This document shows positions 11,645 to 24,194 of a stretch of 64,000 bases of DNA, one piece after another (the first letter of the stretch is position 1; each line of letters opens with the position of its first letter). The notes under the pieces are model-generated. The model was not told where the DNA came from. It searched no databases and was given only the letters and a program-made list of their open reading frames with translations. A program made the translations under genes and the position numbers. The stretch lies in the NCBI RefSeq assembly GCF_027943255.1, contig NC_072896.1:3348001-3412000 (forward strand), written 5' to 3'. Source of the DNA: Anastrepha obliqua (Eukaryota > Arthropoda > Insecta > Diptera > Tephritidae).

Positions 11645-12307
11645 GTGTGTGTAGATTCTCCTTTCATGGGTCTTTTCCTAGATTTGGCGTATTGTGAATA
11701 TTTTTTCGATGGTAGACTTTCCAGGTTTAAAGCCACACTGATAAGGTCCAATCAGTTGGTTGAGGGTGGGCTTCAGCGTTTCACACAATACGCTCGCTAG
11801 AACCTTATAGGCGATATTTAGAAGACTAATCCCGCGGTAATTGGCACAGATTACAGTATCACCCTTTTTGTAGATGGAGCAGAGCACACTTAAATTCCAA
11901 TCGGCAGGCATGCTTTCATCCGACCATATTTTGCATTGAAGCTGATGCTCCTCGGCGACATGTTTGAATAGCTCAGCCTGCAATCCGTCGGCACCCGCGG
12001 CTTTGTTGTTCTTTAACCGTGTTATCGCTATTCTCACCTCGTGATGGTCGGGTAGCGGAACGAGAATTCCATCGTCAACGTTTGGGGTATCGGGATCTTC
12101 ACATTCTCTTTGACATGCGCAGCTGTCACTATTTAATAGGTTCGAGAAGTGTTCCCTCCATAATTTATGAATGATCTGGATGTCAGTCCACAGGTCTCCG
12201 TCTTTGTTCTTACAGGAAAACGCCCCGGTCTTAAAACCTTCTGGTAGAATTTTCGGGCGTTGTTCCTATTAGCCAGCATCTCAAGCTCCTCGCACTCACA
12301 TATTTCA
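11645..12307 (-). pseudogene. RTE-type retrotransposon, inverted 5' segment (RT N-terminal part)
   Basis: Read from 12307 downward, the translation gives EELEMLANRNNARKFY, then after a frameshift CEDPDTPNVDDG, RIAITRLKNNKAAGADGLQ, IYKKGDTVICANYRGISLL, YQCGFKPGKSTIEKIFTIRQ, and stops near EKTHERRIYTHQP at about 11645. These are the classic RT motifs 0-2 of RTE elements. The adjacent 12310-12960 holds the 3' part of the same element type in the opposite direction, so together they look like one insertion with an inverted 5' half. Frameshifts and a stop near 11685 make it non-functional. Confidence 0.8.
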
Positions 12308-12309
12308 GC

Positions 12310-12960
12310 CTGTCATCATACAAACAGTCGGCGCACTCGCGTATCGGCACCCACGTCACTGTTGGCAGTTATAATTTTGAGGTTTAGACTTCGTTTATTT
12401 AGGAACCAACATTAACACCGATAACAATGTCAGCCTTGATATCCAACGGAGAATCTCTCTTGCCAACAAGTGCTACTTTGGACTAAGTATGCAATTGAAC
12501 AGTAAACAAAACTAATACTCTACAAGACTTTCATCATACCCGTCCTAACGTATGGCGCAGAAGCGTGGACGATGACAACATCCGATGAGGCGACGCTTGG
12601 AGGGTTTGGGAGAAGATTTTGCGGAAGAGTTTTGGACCTTTGCACGTTGGCAACGGCGAATATCGCAGGCGATGGAACGATGAGCTGTATGAGCTTTGCG
12701 ACGACATAGACATAGCGCAGCGAATAAAGATCCAGCGGCTACGTTAGCTGGGTCATGTCGTCCGAATGGATACAAACGCTCCGACTCTGAAAGTATTCGA
12801 TGCTGTACCAGCTGGTGGTAACAGAGGAAGGCCTCCTCTGCGTTGGAAAGATCAGTTGGGGAAGTGTCCAACTGGCGCCGGTTAGCACGAGAAAGAAACG
12901 ACTGGCGCGCTTTGTTAAACTCGGCCAAAATCGCGTAAGCGGTTGTCGCACCAATAAGGA
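12310..12960 (+). pseudogene. RTE-type retrotransposon, 3' segment (RT C-terminal part) and tail
   Basis: Plus-strand translation with frameshifts gives QSAHSRIGTHVTVGSYNFEV, YLGTNINTDNNVSLDIQRRI, LTYGAEAWTMTTSDEATL, FGPLHVGNGEYRRRWNDEL, LGHVVRMDTNAPTLKVFDA, PAGGNRGRPPLRWKDQLG and ends at RLSHQ, a usual RTE C-terminus. A purine-rich GAGAAGAGAAGAG tail follows (12960-12990). The RT core with the catalytic Asp pair between the two segments is missing. Confidence 0.8.
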
Positions 12961-12989
12961 AAAAGGAGAAGAGAAGAGAAGAGTAAGGA

Positions 12990-15135
12990 TTATTGTAACA
13001 ACATAGCGAAAGCTTCTTAAGAATCAGGTCTGTCAGTCACACAACATAACCTTAACATTTTAGTTTGCCCATTATTTTTATACTTTTTATAGACATTGTC
13101 TCAACTAAGTGAGTTAGTCGGTATCGAAAAGTATGAAAATCAGTTTTTATGTTATCCTCCATACCACTGGGTAGCTTATTTTGATTACGCATTTCACAAC
13201 ATGTCATAAAATTAAAATTCTATGTCAAACATAGAGTGGCTTGGTACTTAAACTGAGTTCAATAAATGTATTAATGCTCCATTGAAAATATCTGCAGCAA
13301 AGTACTTACTGGCAGCTGAAGTAGTGCTAAAATGCAATTATGTAAGCGCTTTAAATGTGGCACTTTTAATCGCGTTTTAAATGAATTTTTGGCGATGCGT
13401 AGAATAACTGACAGCTTGGCAGCCGCATGACATGCGCGGTGCACAAAAGTACGCTTAAGGTTGGCTGCCTCGTCGACGCCAAAAAAAATTATCAAAATTG
13501 ATTAAAATCAGCAACGAAAAGTGTTACCAATTCAACGAATATAGACAGTTTTTGCTACCAATCGGCAGATAAGCCACTACACTGCTGTGCAATTCAATAA
13601 ATGCGTTACTTTGTGCAGCAAAGCTTTTTAAATGTTCCACCAAACAAAAAAAAAAAAAAATAGAAAAATAAATTAAACCATCATTTCGCAAATATACAAA
13701 AATCACAGGAATGCCAAAACAACTCTTTTGGAAGTGAAAAACATAACCAGTTTGCGGTTACACGATTCCGATAGACTTTTTAGTTTGAGTTTTGCGTTAA
13801 AAATGGTGCCTCATTACAGCTGCTCTCCTAAACCAAAAGAAGTGTACGCACCAAATGAGCAAATGAATGAGAAATTAAATAAACTAATAAGTAACTGCAG
13901 TGATAATCTAAGAAAAAAAAAAACATTTTTTTACAAAAAGGAAAAAAATATTCCACCAGGGTGCTTGCTGGGTTACAATTGGAAACCACCTACCATTTTG
14001 TCCTTGTTGCGCTGTGTTTTAATGCGCGATATCACTTAATTGAGTTTGCTTGAATTAATTAATTTTTCTAATTGCACATTATAAAATGTTTGTACAACAA
14101 GCCGTTTTGACCGAAAAAGTAGGCCGCGCTAAATCAATGCGAACCACGAAATTAAACTCACACCAAACTGTAATTTATTGCTGTACTACATACGAGTACT
14201 TTATTGCAGATACAAGTTTGTAAAATTTTATTGGCCATAATGCATCAAAGATCAGTATTTTAATTAACACTCGCTCAGCATACCAGTGCAATTTTGTATG
14301 CTCTACAAACGAACGGACTGTCAATCGATGGCATCGAGTCTGTGGGTCAGCGTTACATGTTGCAATGTGGTTGAGGAAGTACAAAGCTGACAAGAGGATA
14401 TCACTTTGTCTTTGCCTTACTTCTTGTACATTTTGTCTCGATTAAGGAAACTAATTAAGAAAATATAGGCAGCCTTGTAAGGAAATGAGATGGTGGGTGT
14501 TAGTATTAAGAGAGTTAGGAGCTATGAGCGGTAAAAGTAGGCAGTTGTGAGAACTACCGGCTGAAGTGAAAACTGGAACTGCAAAATAACAGTGAATTAT
14601 CGAATTAATTGTGATACACAAAATTAAAGTTGTATAGTAAAAAATAAAATAAAAAATAATAAAAAAATATGACACGAGAAAAAGTTCAAGCTATTGATGA
14701 ATTTAATGAGTTGCGTGAGATGTTTGAAGGTATAAAAAGAAGGAAAGATAAAATAAGAGGAAGCAATACATTTTATGCATTTTAACAAATTTTAATTTTG
14801 AAGATACAGTTACCACTAAGATGTTTTTCTACAATAATAAAAAAAGATTTAATAAGATTAGATTCATGTCTAGAAAATGTGACATTTTTCTTATGTTCGT
14901 TTTAAAATTGCTTAAATTAAATTGCCCCTTTAATGTCAGGATTTCTTTAAATAATCGATAGTCAAACTTTTCGCGCATTAATTGGACTGTTTCACCTGTT
15001 ATATGGCACGAAACCCCAACTTGTTAAAATCACACGACTTCAAAATTTGTTTCTCTTAATTTCGTTACTAAAAAATTGATTCTTAGCGATCTACGCCACT
15101 CTTCATTAACAGAGACGGTGTCACCAGCGTCATTT
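12990..15135. other. AT-rich non-coding stretch
   Basis: No protein domain, transposon end or RNA gene recognised. Short frames (for example 13728-14039) are low-complexity or featureless. Confidence 0.45.
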
Positions 15136-15139
15136 TGGA

Positions 15140-15715
15140 AGAAATGTGTGTAAACGTTGTGACGTAAATGACATGTGCTGGTATATAGATTGCTCAAGAG
15201 CACCATATGGCATAGGGGCTGGTCCCATATATGACCTCAAAACAAAGCGGTGTGTGCCGATGGGTGGTATTCGCTGCCTCCAGGCGGAATTGTATGCCAT
15301 CTATCCTCATGCAGAGATCAACTTAGAGAAGAACCTCCAGAATGAACGAATTGCCATTCCAAGCGACAGTCGGACTGCACTCAAGGCCTTGTCCCCTTTG
15401 AGGTTGAGTACTAATTAGACCTTGAGTGTACCCAGAAATTGAACTTGGTAGGAATGCAGAGTCGTATCCGACTTATATGGGTGTCGGTGAAGGGAAATAT
15501 ACCTGGGAACGAAGGAGCCAATGCATTGGCTAGGGAGGCTGCAGTCTCGTTGTTAATGTGAGCTTAAGAAACAGAGCTTATTATTGAACAGATCTTAAGA
15601 AAGGTAAGCTGGCAAAAAACTATGCTTACTGGGATTCTTACAGGTTACTACAGATTGCGCAGCCACCTGCAAAGGTTAGGAATATGGTCCACTAATCCTC
15701 GGAATCTTCAACCCG
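15140..15715 (+). pseudogene. Non-LTR retrotransposon RNase H relic
   Basis: The frame 15146-15418 contains the RNase H motifs YIDCSRAPYGIGAG (first Asp), LQAELYAI (Glu) and AIPSDSRTALKAL (second Asp). A stop follows, then the matching C-terminal part LIWVSVKGNIPGNEGANALAR at 15471-15541 and further decayed sequence to about 15715. The preceding RT is absent. It differs from the RNase H at 9630-11185 and at 56590, so it is a separate element type. Confidence 0.75.
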
Positions 15716-15719
15716 GGGA

Positions 15720-17935
15720 AAAAAGTACACATTTTTTTTTGTTTTTTTTTCATACTGAGAGTGAATGTACATTAATACGGGATGACATACATTTTTAACC
15801 AGATTCAATTTCTCCGAGTGTTTTTGATGAACTTAATCTGAATTTCAACTTCGAGTAGCTTCGTTACGTGAAATGTGCTATAATGACGATCTGTCGCTGT
15901 ATTTGAGGTTATGTAGCATAATTAGTAATTCTTTTTTTGTTCGTGTTGTAACAATATATCGAGGTACAAATCTTTAAAGTTTTTGTTTGTCACTTAGATA
16001 TCAGCCGATGAGTTTACCATTTTACTTACTTACTTATGTATGTACTGCTTTCGTGATCTCCTCGTGGATAATAGGCTAAGGGATAAGGATAAGGTAAAGT
16101 AACACAAAAAAAAAAATATTCTTTTTTTACACCTAAAAATGCGTTTAGCAACGAGAAGGCGTTGTACTGTGAACGAGCAGTACTTAAAAAAAATCTCATG
16201 ATATTATTTTACTTCAATAATAGTAAAAAAATCATTTTCTCTGCATCATCCCAATCGGATTCTGCAATAATAATTTATTGCTGATTTGTGGGCACCAATA
16301 GTTTTTTATCACTTTCAAGTTATCATCATTACAATTCAAAAAATTCCAAAAATTGTGAAGCGAATGTATGCCTCTCCTCTTTGCTCATTTTGAAGTTATA
16401 TTTTAAAAAATATTTTCTTGGTAAAATTGGTGATCTTACTTAATTAAAATTAACGGATTTTTTTTTTTAATTCTGAAAAATATTTTGCGAAACTTCTGGA
16501 GCTTTACTTTCAAAGCTGTTTAGGAGTATTTCATAATTATTTCATAAAGTGTGTAATAGCAAAAAAAACCTGCAATGGAACCCGCCGGAGCTTGCCACTA
16601 ATAGTGAGCTGAAGTCATTAAATTATTAATTTTAGTGTAAAAAATGCGCCTGGCCACCAAGGATCTTACCTTTAACCTTAGCTTACCTTTCCTTAGGGTC
16701 AATAACAACTAACAAGGGTAGGAGGGGACGGCGTTTATAATTTTTAATTTTTGTAAAAGTCAAAAAGATTTATTACCACCAAAACTCTAATTTATAAATT
16801 AAACTAATTCATGTAAATTTTAATAAAAAGATTTGGATTACGTCAGAATCCGATTTAAATAGAATTAAACAAACGAAGACAAGCGAATTTGAAAAAATGT
16901 GCAAAGTGTTGGAACTACTTACGTATCCCCGCAACAGATGAGCTTATTTCAATTTATGTGCCAAACAACTTCCCCTACTTCACTTTTAATCAGTTGCAGA
17001 GAGAAATTCGCGTGAACCGAAAGTACCACATACGTGCACACTCACATACACGTAGAAGCATTAAAATACTCATACAAATCAGTTAAATCCGTTTCGAGTG
17101 GGATTAACATCTTTCTTGACTGCTTGACAGACTATATTTTGGTGTTGGTGAATTAGTTGTTTATCTGCGTAAGTGCCTGCATAACCATTACCGTAGACTT
17201 TACTCGCACTCACCTTCTCATACTCACTAATCACTTTCGCCTTGGTCACTCTCAGTGAAAACGTAATCGCTACCGTAATCAGAAATTTGTGTTTGTGACG
17301 GGTCGAAAGTGTTAATTATGTCATAATGCCAGCATACCACGCACATTTACATACACTCGTACCATCACATGTTTTACTACTCGCTGCTTGGTATTAATTG
17401 GGAAGAGAGTTGTACTAAAGTGTTTGCATAGCAATAGGTAGAATTCGCCTGTGCGTTAACTCAAACTGCTCAATGCGAATGATACCAATTCACGTGCTTG
17501 AGATATCCGCTAATTTTAATAATTTTATTTCAGATAGGATAGTTTGATATAATAACTGACACTCAATAAACTACTACTTAAATATGTACATATTCAAGTA
17601 ATATGAATGTTTGTGTGTAGGTAGTTACACATCTGCTTGATGGCTACATTGAGTTTGCACTGACTTACAATTCCATTTGATGTGGCTAAAATGCGATGTA
17701 GGAAAATGGTTAAGAGATAGCTTCACGGTACATAAAAGGAGGCTTAAACTGTAGCCTCAGATCGCTTGAGAGTAGATCATTTTCTCTGAGCGATGTACTA
17801 AGTTTCAGGATAGAAGGTCTTATTTGGTCGCTGAAAGTCTAAGAACGGCCTCCAGCTTTAGCTCAGAAGTAACCAGATGATCCCCAAACCTGGCCTGACA
17901 CACATTTCAAATAAATATAAATATAAAAATAAAAA
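15720..17935. other. AT-rich non-coding stretch
   Basis: Nothing recognisable. Long A/T runs and short frames only. Confidence 0.45.
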
Positions 17936-17937
17936 TA

Positions 17938-19242
17938 ACGGGTGATCAATCATGAGGTGCTTTTTTCAATAGTTAAAAAAAAAACAAAAATGTAAATTAT
18001 GTTCAAAACCTTTATTTATCATTTGAAAGGACATTCTTTGACATTTACTTTTTGAATATGACTTCTTTCAAATGTTGGCCGCAACTACGCTTAAGGTGGT
18101 CCATTCTGAAGGTCCAATTTTCAATCACTCGTTCGAGCATTTCGACTGGTATGTCGTGAATAACACGCGTAATGTTGGCTTCCAGAGCTTCAATCGTAGC
18201 TGGTTTATCAGCATAGACCTTGGACTTCACGAATCCCCAAAGAAAAAAGTCCAAAGGTGTGATATCACAAGATCTTGGTGGCCAACTCACAGGTCCCAAA
18301 CGTGAGATCAGCTGCTCTCCGAAATGACTTCTCAATAAAGTCATTGTTTCACGAGCTGTATGGCAAGTGGCTCCGTCTTGTTGAAACCAAATGTCGTAGA
18401 GATCATTAGATTCAATTTCAGGTAGCAAAAAGTCCGATATCATGGTACGGTAGCGAGCACCATTCACAGTTACGTTGCGGCCATCATCATTTTTGAAAAA
18501 ATATGGACCGATGATTCCACCAGCCCATAAACCACACCAGACCGTTGTTTTTTCTGGGTGTAAAGGTAGCTCTTGAACCTGTTCTGGTTGCTCTTCATCC
18601 CAAATACGGTAATTTTGCTTATTGACGTAACCATTGAGCCAGAAATGCGCCTCATCGCTGAACAAAATTTTGCTCGAAAACAGCGGATCTTCTTCAATCT
18701 TTTCAAGAGCCCAATCAGCAAAACGGTGACGTGCAGAAAGGCCATTTGGCTTTAGTTCTTGTACGAGCTGTATTTTGTATGCTTTTAAATGAAGATCCTT
18801 CCGTAAAATTGACCAAGTTGTTCCATACGACAGTCCAAAGTGCTGAGAACGGTGCCGAACCGATTCATCGCGGTTTTCACGTACACTCTTTGCTACTGCC
18901 GCTATATTCTCAATGCTTCTTGCTGGACGTGGTCTATTCGGTCGAGAATTATCCACCAATGAATATTCGGATTCAAATTTGTTGATGGTATGTAGAATAG
19001 TGTTTAAGGCAGGCCGATTATGTTGACCATAATGCGGTCTAAGCGCACGAAAAACATTTGTCACAGAACGCTGATTTTCATAATACAGTTGAACAATTTG
19101 TAGACGTTGTTGCGGTGTGAGTCTTTCCATGATGAAATGCCAAACGCTGTTCAACAAATCCACGATGACAGTTTGCCACAACTCGCGCGCGATCTGTAAA
19201 AAAAACGCAAATGAAAAAAACTCCTCTTAATTGATCACCCGT
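17938..19242 (-). mobile_element. Full-length DD41D (rosa-type) Tc1/mariner element, 1305 bp
   Basis: Terminal inverted repeats start ACGGGTGATCAAT at both ends and are flanked by TA on each side (17936-17937, 19243-19244). The right repeat differs from the left by a few bases after position 13. A single uninterrupted transposase frame fills the interior. DD41D elements were first described from Ceratitis rosa, which fits a tephritid host. Confidence 0.92.
18045..19130 (-). CDS. DD41D transposase, intact, 361 aa
   Basis: It would excise and reinsert its own element at TA sites, acting in the nucleus. The start chosen is the ATG at 19130 (MERLTPQQRL), the usual beginning of this family; the frame is open a further 17 codons upstream. 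N-terminal helix-turn-helix region (residues 1-110) binds the inverted repeats in this family. The catalytic residues are visible: Asp159 in FSDEAHF, Asp252 in FQQDGATCH and Asp294 in CDITPLDFFLW, with 41 residues between the second and third, which defines DD41D. No stop or frameshift over 361 codons. Length and motif order are as expected for a complete protein, so the copy may be or recently have been active. Confidence 0.93.
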   Translation of the reverse strand: MERLTPQQRLQIVQLYYENQRSVTNVFRALRPHYGQHNRPALNTILHTINKFESEYSLVDNSRPNRPRPARSIENIAAVAKSVRENRDESVRHRSQHFGLSYGTTWSILRKDLHLKAYKIQLVQELKPNGLSARHRFADWALEKIEEDPLFSSKILFSDEAHFWLNGYVNKQNYRIWDEEQPEQVQELPLHPEKTTVWCGLWAGGIIGPYFFKNDDGRNVTVNGARYRTMISDFLLPEIESNDLYDIWFQQDGATCHTARETMTLLRSHFGEQLISRLGPVSWPPRSCDITPLDFFLWGFVKSKVYADKPATIEALEANITRVIHDIPVEMLERVIENWTFRMDHLKRSCGQHLKEVIFKK

Positions 19243-19244
19243 TA

Positions 19245-20186
19245 CATATAAAGTGCTCCAAATTGAACAGCAAACTACAGCAGATATTAAAAGCCACAAT
19301 TTTCATTTCTTCCCAAGCAAGGTCTTCCCAAGTACCAAACACCAACAATTGCAGAATGATATTAACCCATATCCTTAACTTAAAACCTTCCAGGGGTATC
19401 TGCATTGAACCAATATCTGATGCTGAAGGGATTGGAAAGAGTTCAGCATGAATTGTACTCCAAACCTTTATACTGGACCTCCTTATATATGCTTTCCTTT
19501 AACTCATAGTGGAGCATAGAGCATCAAACGATTCGTTAGCTGCCTAAAGCAGAGAAGTAACGACTTGTATGGGGGAAAAAAGTTGTATAGCAGAAAATGG
19601 GTCAACTAATTCACCTTGTAGAAGGTTGAGTGCTTCAGATATAAAATTCCAAGGAAATCTTAAGTGGAGTGATTTCGAAGTGGGGTGAGTAGGCAGACTT
19701 GCCTAGCAGAGCAGTAATGAGTAGACCCGAAGAGAGAGTAGAGTCAGTGGTGCTGCCAACTAGAGTTTTTGAAGGTGCACAAATTTTACAGAAAATTCTA
19801 GGTTTTCTAGTGCCCATGAAATAATTTTTTGTGGTATCATAATTGAATACATTTTATGGAAATTTGTGTAAGAATTATTGATACAAAATAAAAATATTTG
19901 ATTTTCTTAGTTTTCTAATGAGAAATATGCAATTCAACTGTAATTGACGGTATTTAGTGTTTTTCCCATGCTTTTTAAAGAAAGAAAAATATTCGATCAT
20001 TCGTTATATACTACAAAAATCGCCAGCAGAAAAAATGTCAAAAATAAACTACAAATCTTGATCTTGTTTTTTATTATACCAAAATCCAATGAACTTTAAA
20101 ACTGCATGCCTGAAATGTTTCCAGAAAATCTAATAAATATCTCTGAAATTATGATGAAAAGTTTGTGAAATGTTTATAATTTTGTA
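19245..20186. other. AT-rich non-coding stretch
   Basis: No recognisable gene or repeat. Confidence 0.4.
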
Positions 20187-20190
20187 TTAA

Positions 20191-20895
20191 GAGGTTGTAT
20201 ACCTTGTGAGCTCGAAAAAATGGACGGTTGTCATAATTTTTTTTAAATATGTTTTAGAACTTTTATTCAAATGAAGGGTAACTCTCGAAAAATACATTTT
20301 GGTGTTTTTATTTTAAGAAATGTTACTATTTATTGTTGATATCGCCCCTCCCCCGAAACGCCGTTTTTTAGAATAGGCTTGCGGTGATCACAGTAGCGCA
20401 TGAGCAGCTCAACTGAAATCCAAAAAATCAAATGATTATTGTAGAAAATGTTTTTTAGTAAATCTGAACGCTTTATTTACCCAAAGAAAATTTTTTTCGA
20501 TATAAAACCACTTTGCACCAAAAAAACGAGTTTTGAAGGATTGAAAAATTAAAAAAAAAATAATTCGAACGATTCACGAGTTTCGTTCAGATTCAGGAGG
20601 TTGTAACTTCGAATAATTTAAAAAAAGTTTATGCAAATCGGTCAAATAGTTTTTGGTAAATAATGATCATTGATAATGATAATTTTCAAAAAAATATGTC
20701 TTCGAGATAATCGCGTCTAAAGGTTTGCATGCACTTCTCGTTCCAAGAAAGGTTGCGCGCTTCCACGGTCTGTAACTTTCGTTCTAGTGCTCTGATCTCT
20801 ATGATTTTTTGAGTTTATATTTTTGAGATGATGTGCTGTTAGAATGTGCCATAAAAATGTTCAATTTTTTAGTCCAACACAAGGTATATAACCCC
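20191..20895. mobile_element. TTAA-flanked MITE (B), 705 bp
   Basis: Inverted repeats GAGGTTGTATACCTTGTG (left) and GGGGTTATATACCTTGTG (right, reverse complement), two differences in 18. TTAA on both sides (20187-20190, 20896-20899). The interior is AT-rich and non-coding. Same architecture as the elements at 2863 and 55346 but with a different end sequence. Confidence 0.85.
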
Positions 20896-20899
20896 TTAA

Positions 20900-23300
20900 A
20901 TTTTACTTTTAGAAAAAATAATTAGTATGCAAACAGAGAGAAACATTTTCAAAACAGGTCAAATGTTTGAGATATTCTAGCTTTTTGCGGGCTGTACTTA
21001 GTTGATTCTCTTGAATTGCTTATGCTAATAATAATAATAAGTAGTGTGATTTCTCTATTAAAAAAATTAAATTTTTCTAAAGCTGTACTTATTTTTTATT
21101 AATAATTCTTGCCCAAATTTCTTCAGAATGTTTTAAGTATTTTGATGCAAATTAGTTGAGTTTTTTTTTGTAATTTGCATAAAGTTTGATAATTTCATTT
21201 ATATGGACTTTATATGAAAACGAACTATCGTATATATTGCGCCTTGTATTAATAAGGCACAAATAATTTGTCAAAACTGGTCATAAAGTGATCATGGGAC
21301 CAATGTATACAAAATTAAAAAAAATCTGTTCCTATCCCCGAGCCTGAATTTTCTTTTGTTAGCTCTCGCATGGAAGGTATCAAATTAGCTAAATATTAAT
21401 ACGTGTTAAGTTTTACGTATTTCCTAACTAAGAAAATCGATTAGGAACTTTATACTAAATACTTCTGAAAATAATTTTTTTGTAAAATATTCATGCATTT
21501 CTTTTGTAGCATATGTATATTCATTCAAATAAGTATTTCATACAAAATTATTATTATTATTTGTAGGGGTTATATACTTACACAACATAACCCTATGTTA
21601 ATTAGCACACCATAATAAATATTTTCTAAGGACTTTGCTAAAGTGAGTAGTTTTTAAGCTTATCGCTCCTTAATTATCTGCCATCAAAGCTTTCAATGAA
21701 ACGAGGCATACTTTTCTGGGCGATTCATATACATAATTATATTTATTTGCATTTCCTTCTCCACTACATCGCTTTCCTTATTACGCATGCACTCGCACTG
21801 CTCCAATATCTACATAACTCAGTTCTTCAATTTCATAACTCCAGCAACACTTTCGTTCGCAGTGTTGCGAGTTGATTCGCAGATGAGATATCAAATAGCA
21901 GAGGTGGTGACATCACAAAATAAAGCACAGTAAACTAGAGAAAGACAAAGAAAAAGAAAGCAATGCGTGGAAAATATTACAAAATCATTAACAAATAAAC
22001 AGCATTCACCTTTTACTTAACACCTACACACCCACACATATGCACGTATCTCCAGAGTCTGACATGCATCTATAAGTAAATGTATGCGCATTTCTATTCC
22101 CTACTCCACTTTCAAGTGTTGCAACAACGCATTGCAAAGAAAGATGTGTAAAAGAGAGTACGCATGTACGCACTTAACGGTATTGCAAATTTTTCCTGAA
22201 ACTTGGAAATTAAAAACCTTGCAAAATACATACCTTTCCACTGTTTTTTTTTTCAACTCGCTTGCAACTTTTTCGAAAGTTCAATTTCATTTTCTGCGCT
22301 ATATTTGTAATGAAATGCAATCCTGATAGAGTGGGTATATGCATACATACATGCAGATGTATAAATTTGTATCTGGGGATGAGCTAATGCGGAATTCCAT
22401 AGAAAAATTCGTTTCAGCTGCAACAGTGCCTTGTAATCGAAACCCTTTAACTACATTTTTACAGGTGAATGCTTGACTGTTATTGCCTATCAAATTTGAG
22501 CTCGTTATAGTGCATATACATACATATTTGCAGTATGGTTGTACGCTAGTATTGACTTGAATTACTCGACTTGGTAAACATTGACGATATTTGAAGTTTG
22601 ATAGTTCATAGCATTTGCGTTATTAAACCGCTGGGAATTCGAGACGATATTAGGAGCCGAATGGATTGGATTTTACTTGGATTGAGGAATAGTTTGCAAG
22701 TGTCCATGAACACTTCCGTTACATATCTTATCACATGAAGAGATATAATGCAGTTTTCCGCATTGGAATAATGAAAGAGTTGGATATTTTCGTTTGCACA
22801 ACCACAGCGAATCAGTCAGTAGTCGTTGAAAGAAAAATTGTACCAATAAAACTACAATAAAAAACCGGGCGTTGATGAAAATCTATTGCGCTTTCAGTTC
22901 AGGGGGCACTGGACCTACACATGTTTATTGGCATGCCGCTGGCAGAGACTATGAATACGATCTTGCTTTGCCATGCCGAGAGGGGTCGGTCACCCTACGG
23001 CAGGTAACGCGAATCTGGGAGCGCATTTCTGTTATAAAAAACTTATCGTAAAAACCAGCTGTCATTCGTAGAAGTCACAATTCAGCGGACAAACATACCC
23101 AGAAGCCTAGCAGAACGAGGCATTCGACAATTATGTGCCCGTTGGTACTGATTGATTAAAAATTATAGGAAGCAAGCAATTCTTATAATAATAACATGTC
23201 GTATGAGTAACACATTCCAAGGTCTCTGAAATATCGTTTTATCGACTCACTCCTGCTCTCAGAAAATATTACCCAACAATACGGCTCGTGCATGTGCAAC
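20900..23300. other. AT-rich non-coding stretch
   Basis: No gene recognised. The part 22900-23300 is less AT-rich and may belong to the 5' part of the RTE relic that follows, but I could not confirm that. Confidence 0.4.
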
Positions 23301-23309
23301 GGAACAACA

Positions 23310-24190
23310 TTGTTTGTCCTTTACGTAACGCCACCCAAGAAGAAATCGGATTTCGGGGAGCCCGTAAAAACAATTGTTACACCGAGGAATGCCACACTGC
23401 CGAGGAAGACCAGAATACTGTCTACAGGGCCACGCTGCAATCGGGCGCAACGCGAGTCATTTGCGATCAGTAGCGGGAGCTGAGAAAGGAAGAGAGATGT
23501 ATTAGCAGAAGGAAGAAATGGGAGTGCGGGGAACTTGAGATGCTGGTCAGTAAGAAAAACGCCCGAAAATTCTATCAGAAGGTTCGGCGGCTTACATAAG
23601 GTTTCAACACCGGGGCATTTTCCTGTAAGAACAAAGACGGCGATCTAGTGACTGACATCCAGAGCATACTTAAATTATGGAGAAAACCCTTCTCAAACCT
23701 GCAAAACGGTGACAGCTGCGCATGTCACAGAGAATGTGAAGATCCCGATACCCCAATCGTTGAAGACGGAATTGTCATTCCGCTACTCGATCATGACGAG
23801 GTGAGAATAGCGATAACGCGGTTAAAGAACAACAAAGCCGCGGGCGCCGACGGACTGCCGGCTGAGCTATTCAAACATGTCGGCGAGGAGCTGGTAAGGG
23901 GCATGCATCAGCTTCTATGCAAAATATGGTCGGATGTAAGCATGCCTGCCGAGTGGAATTTACATAAGTCTGCTCTGCGCAATCCACAAGAAGGGCAATA
24001 CTGCAATCTGTGCCAATTACCGCGGGATTAGTCTTCTAAATATCGCCTATAAGGTTCTACCGAGCGTATTGTGTGAAAGGCTGAAGCCCACCGTCAACCA
24101 ACTGTTTGGCCCTTATCATTGTGGCTTTAGACCTGGAAATCTACGATGGACCAGATATTCACAATACAGATATTCAAAACCGAGGCAAAA
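23310..24190 (+). pseudogene. RTE-type retrotransposon relic (linker and RT N-terminal part)
   Basis: Plus-strand pieces EEIGFRGARKNNCYTEECH, YRATLQSGATRVICDQ, GELEMLVSKKNARKFYQKV, FSCKNKDGDLVTDIQ, then 23648-24031 with RIAITRLKNNKAAGADGLP and LLCKIWSDVSMPAEWN. Further frameshifts lead to ISLLNIAYKVL-like and CGFRPG-like sequence near 24120. Same family as the copy at 11645-12960 (nearly the same peptides), but in direct orientation and broken before the RT catalytic core. Confidence 0.8.
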
Positions 24191-24194
24191 AGCG

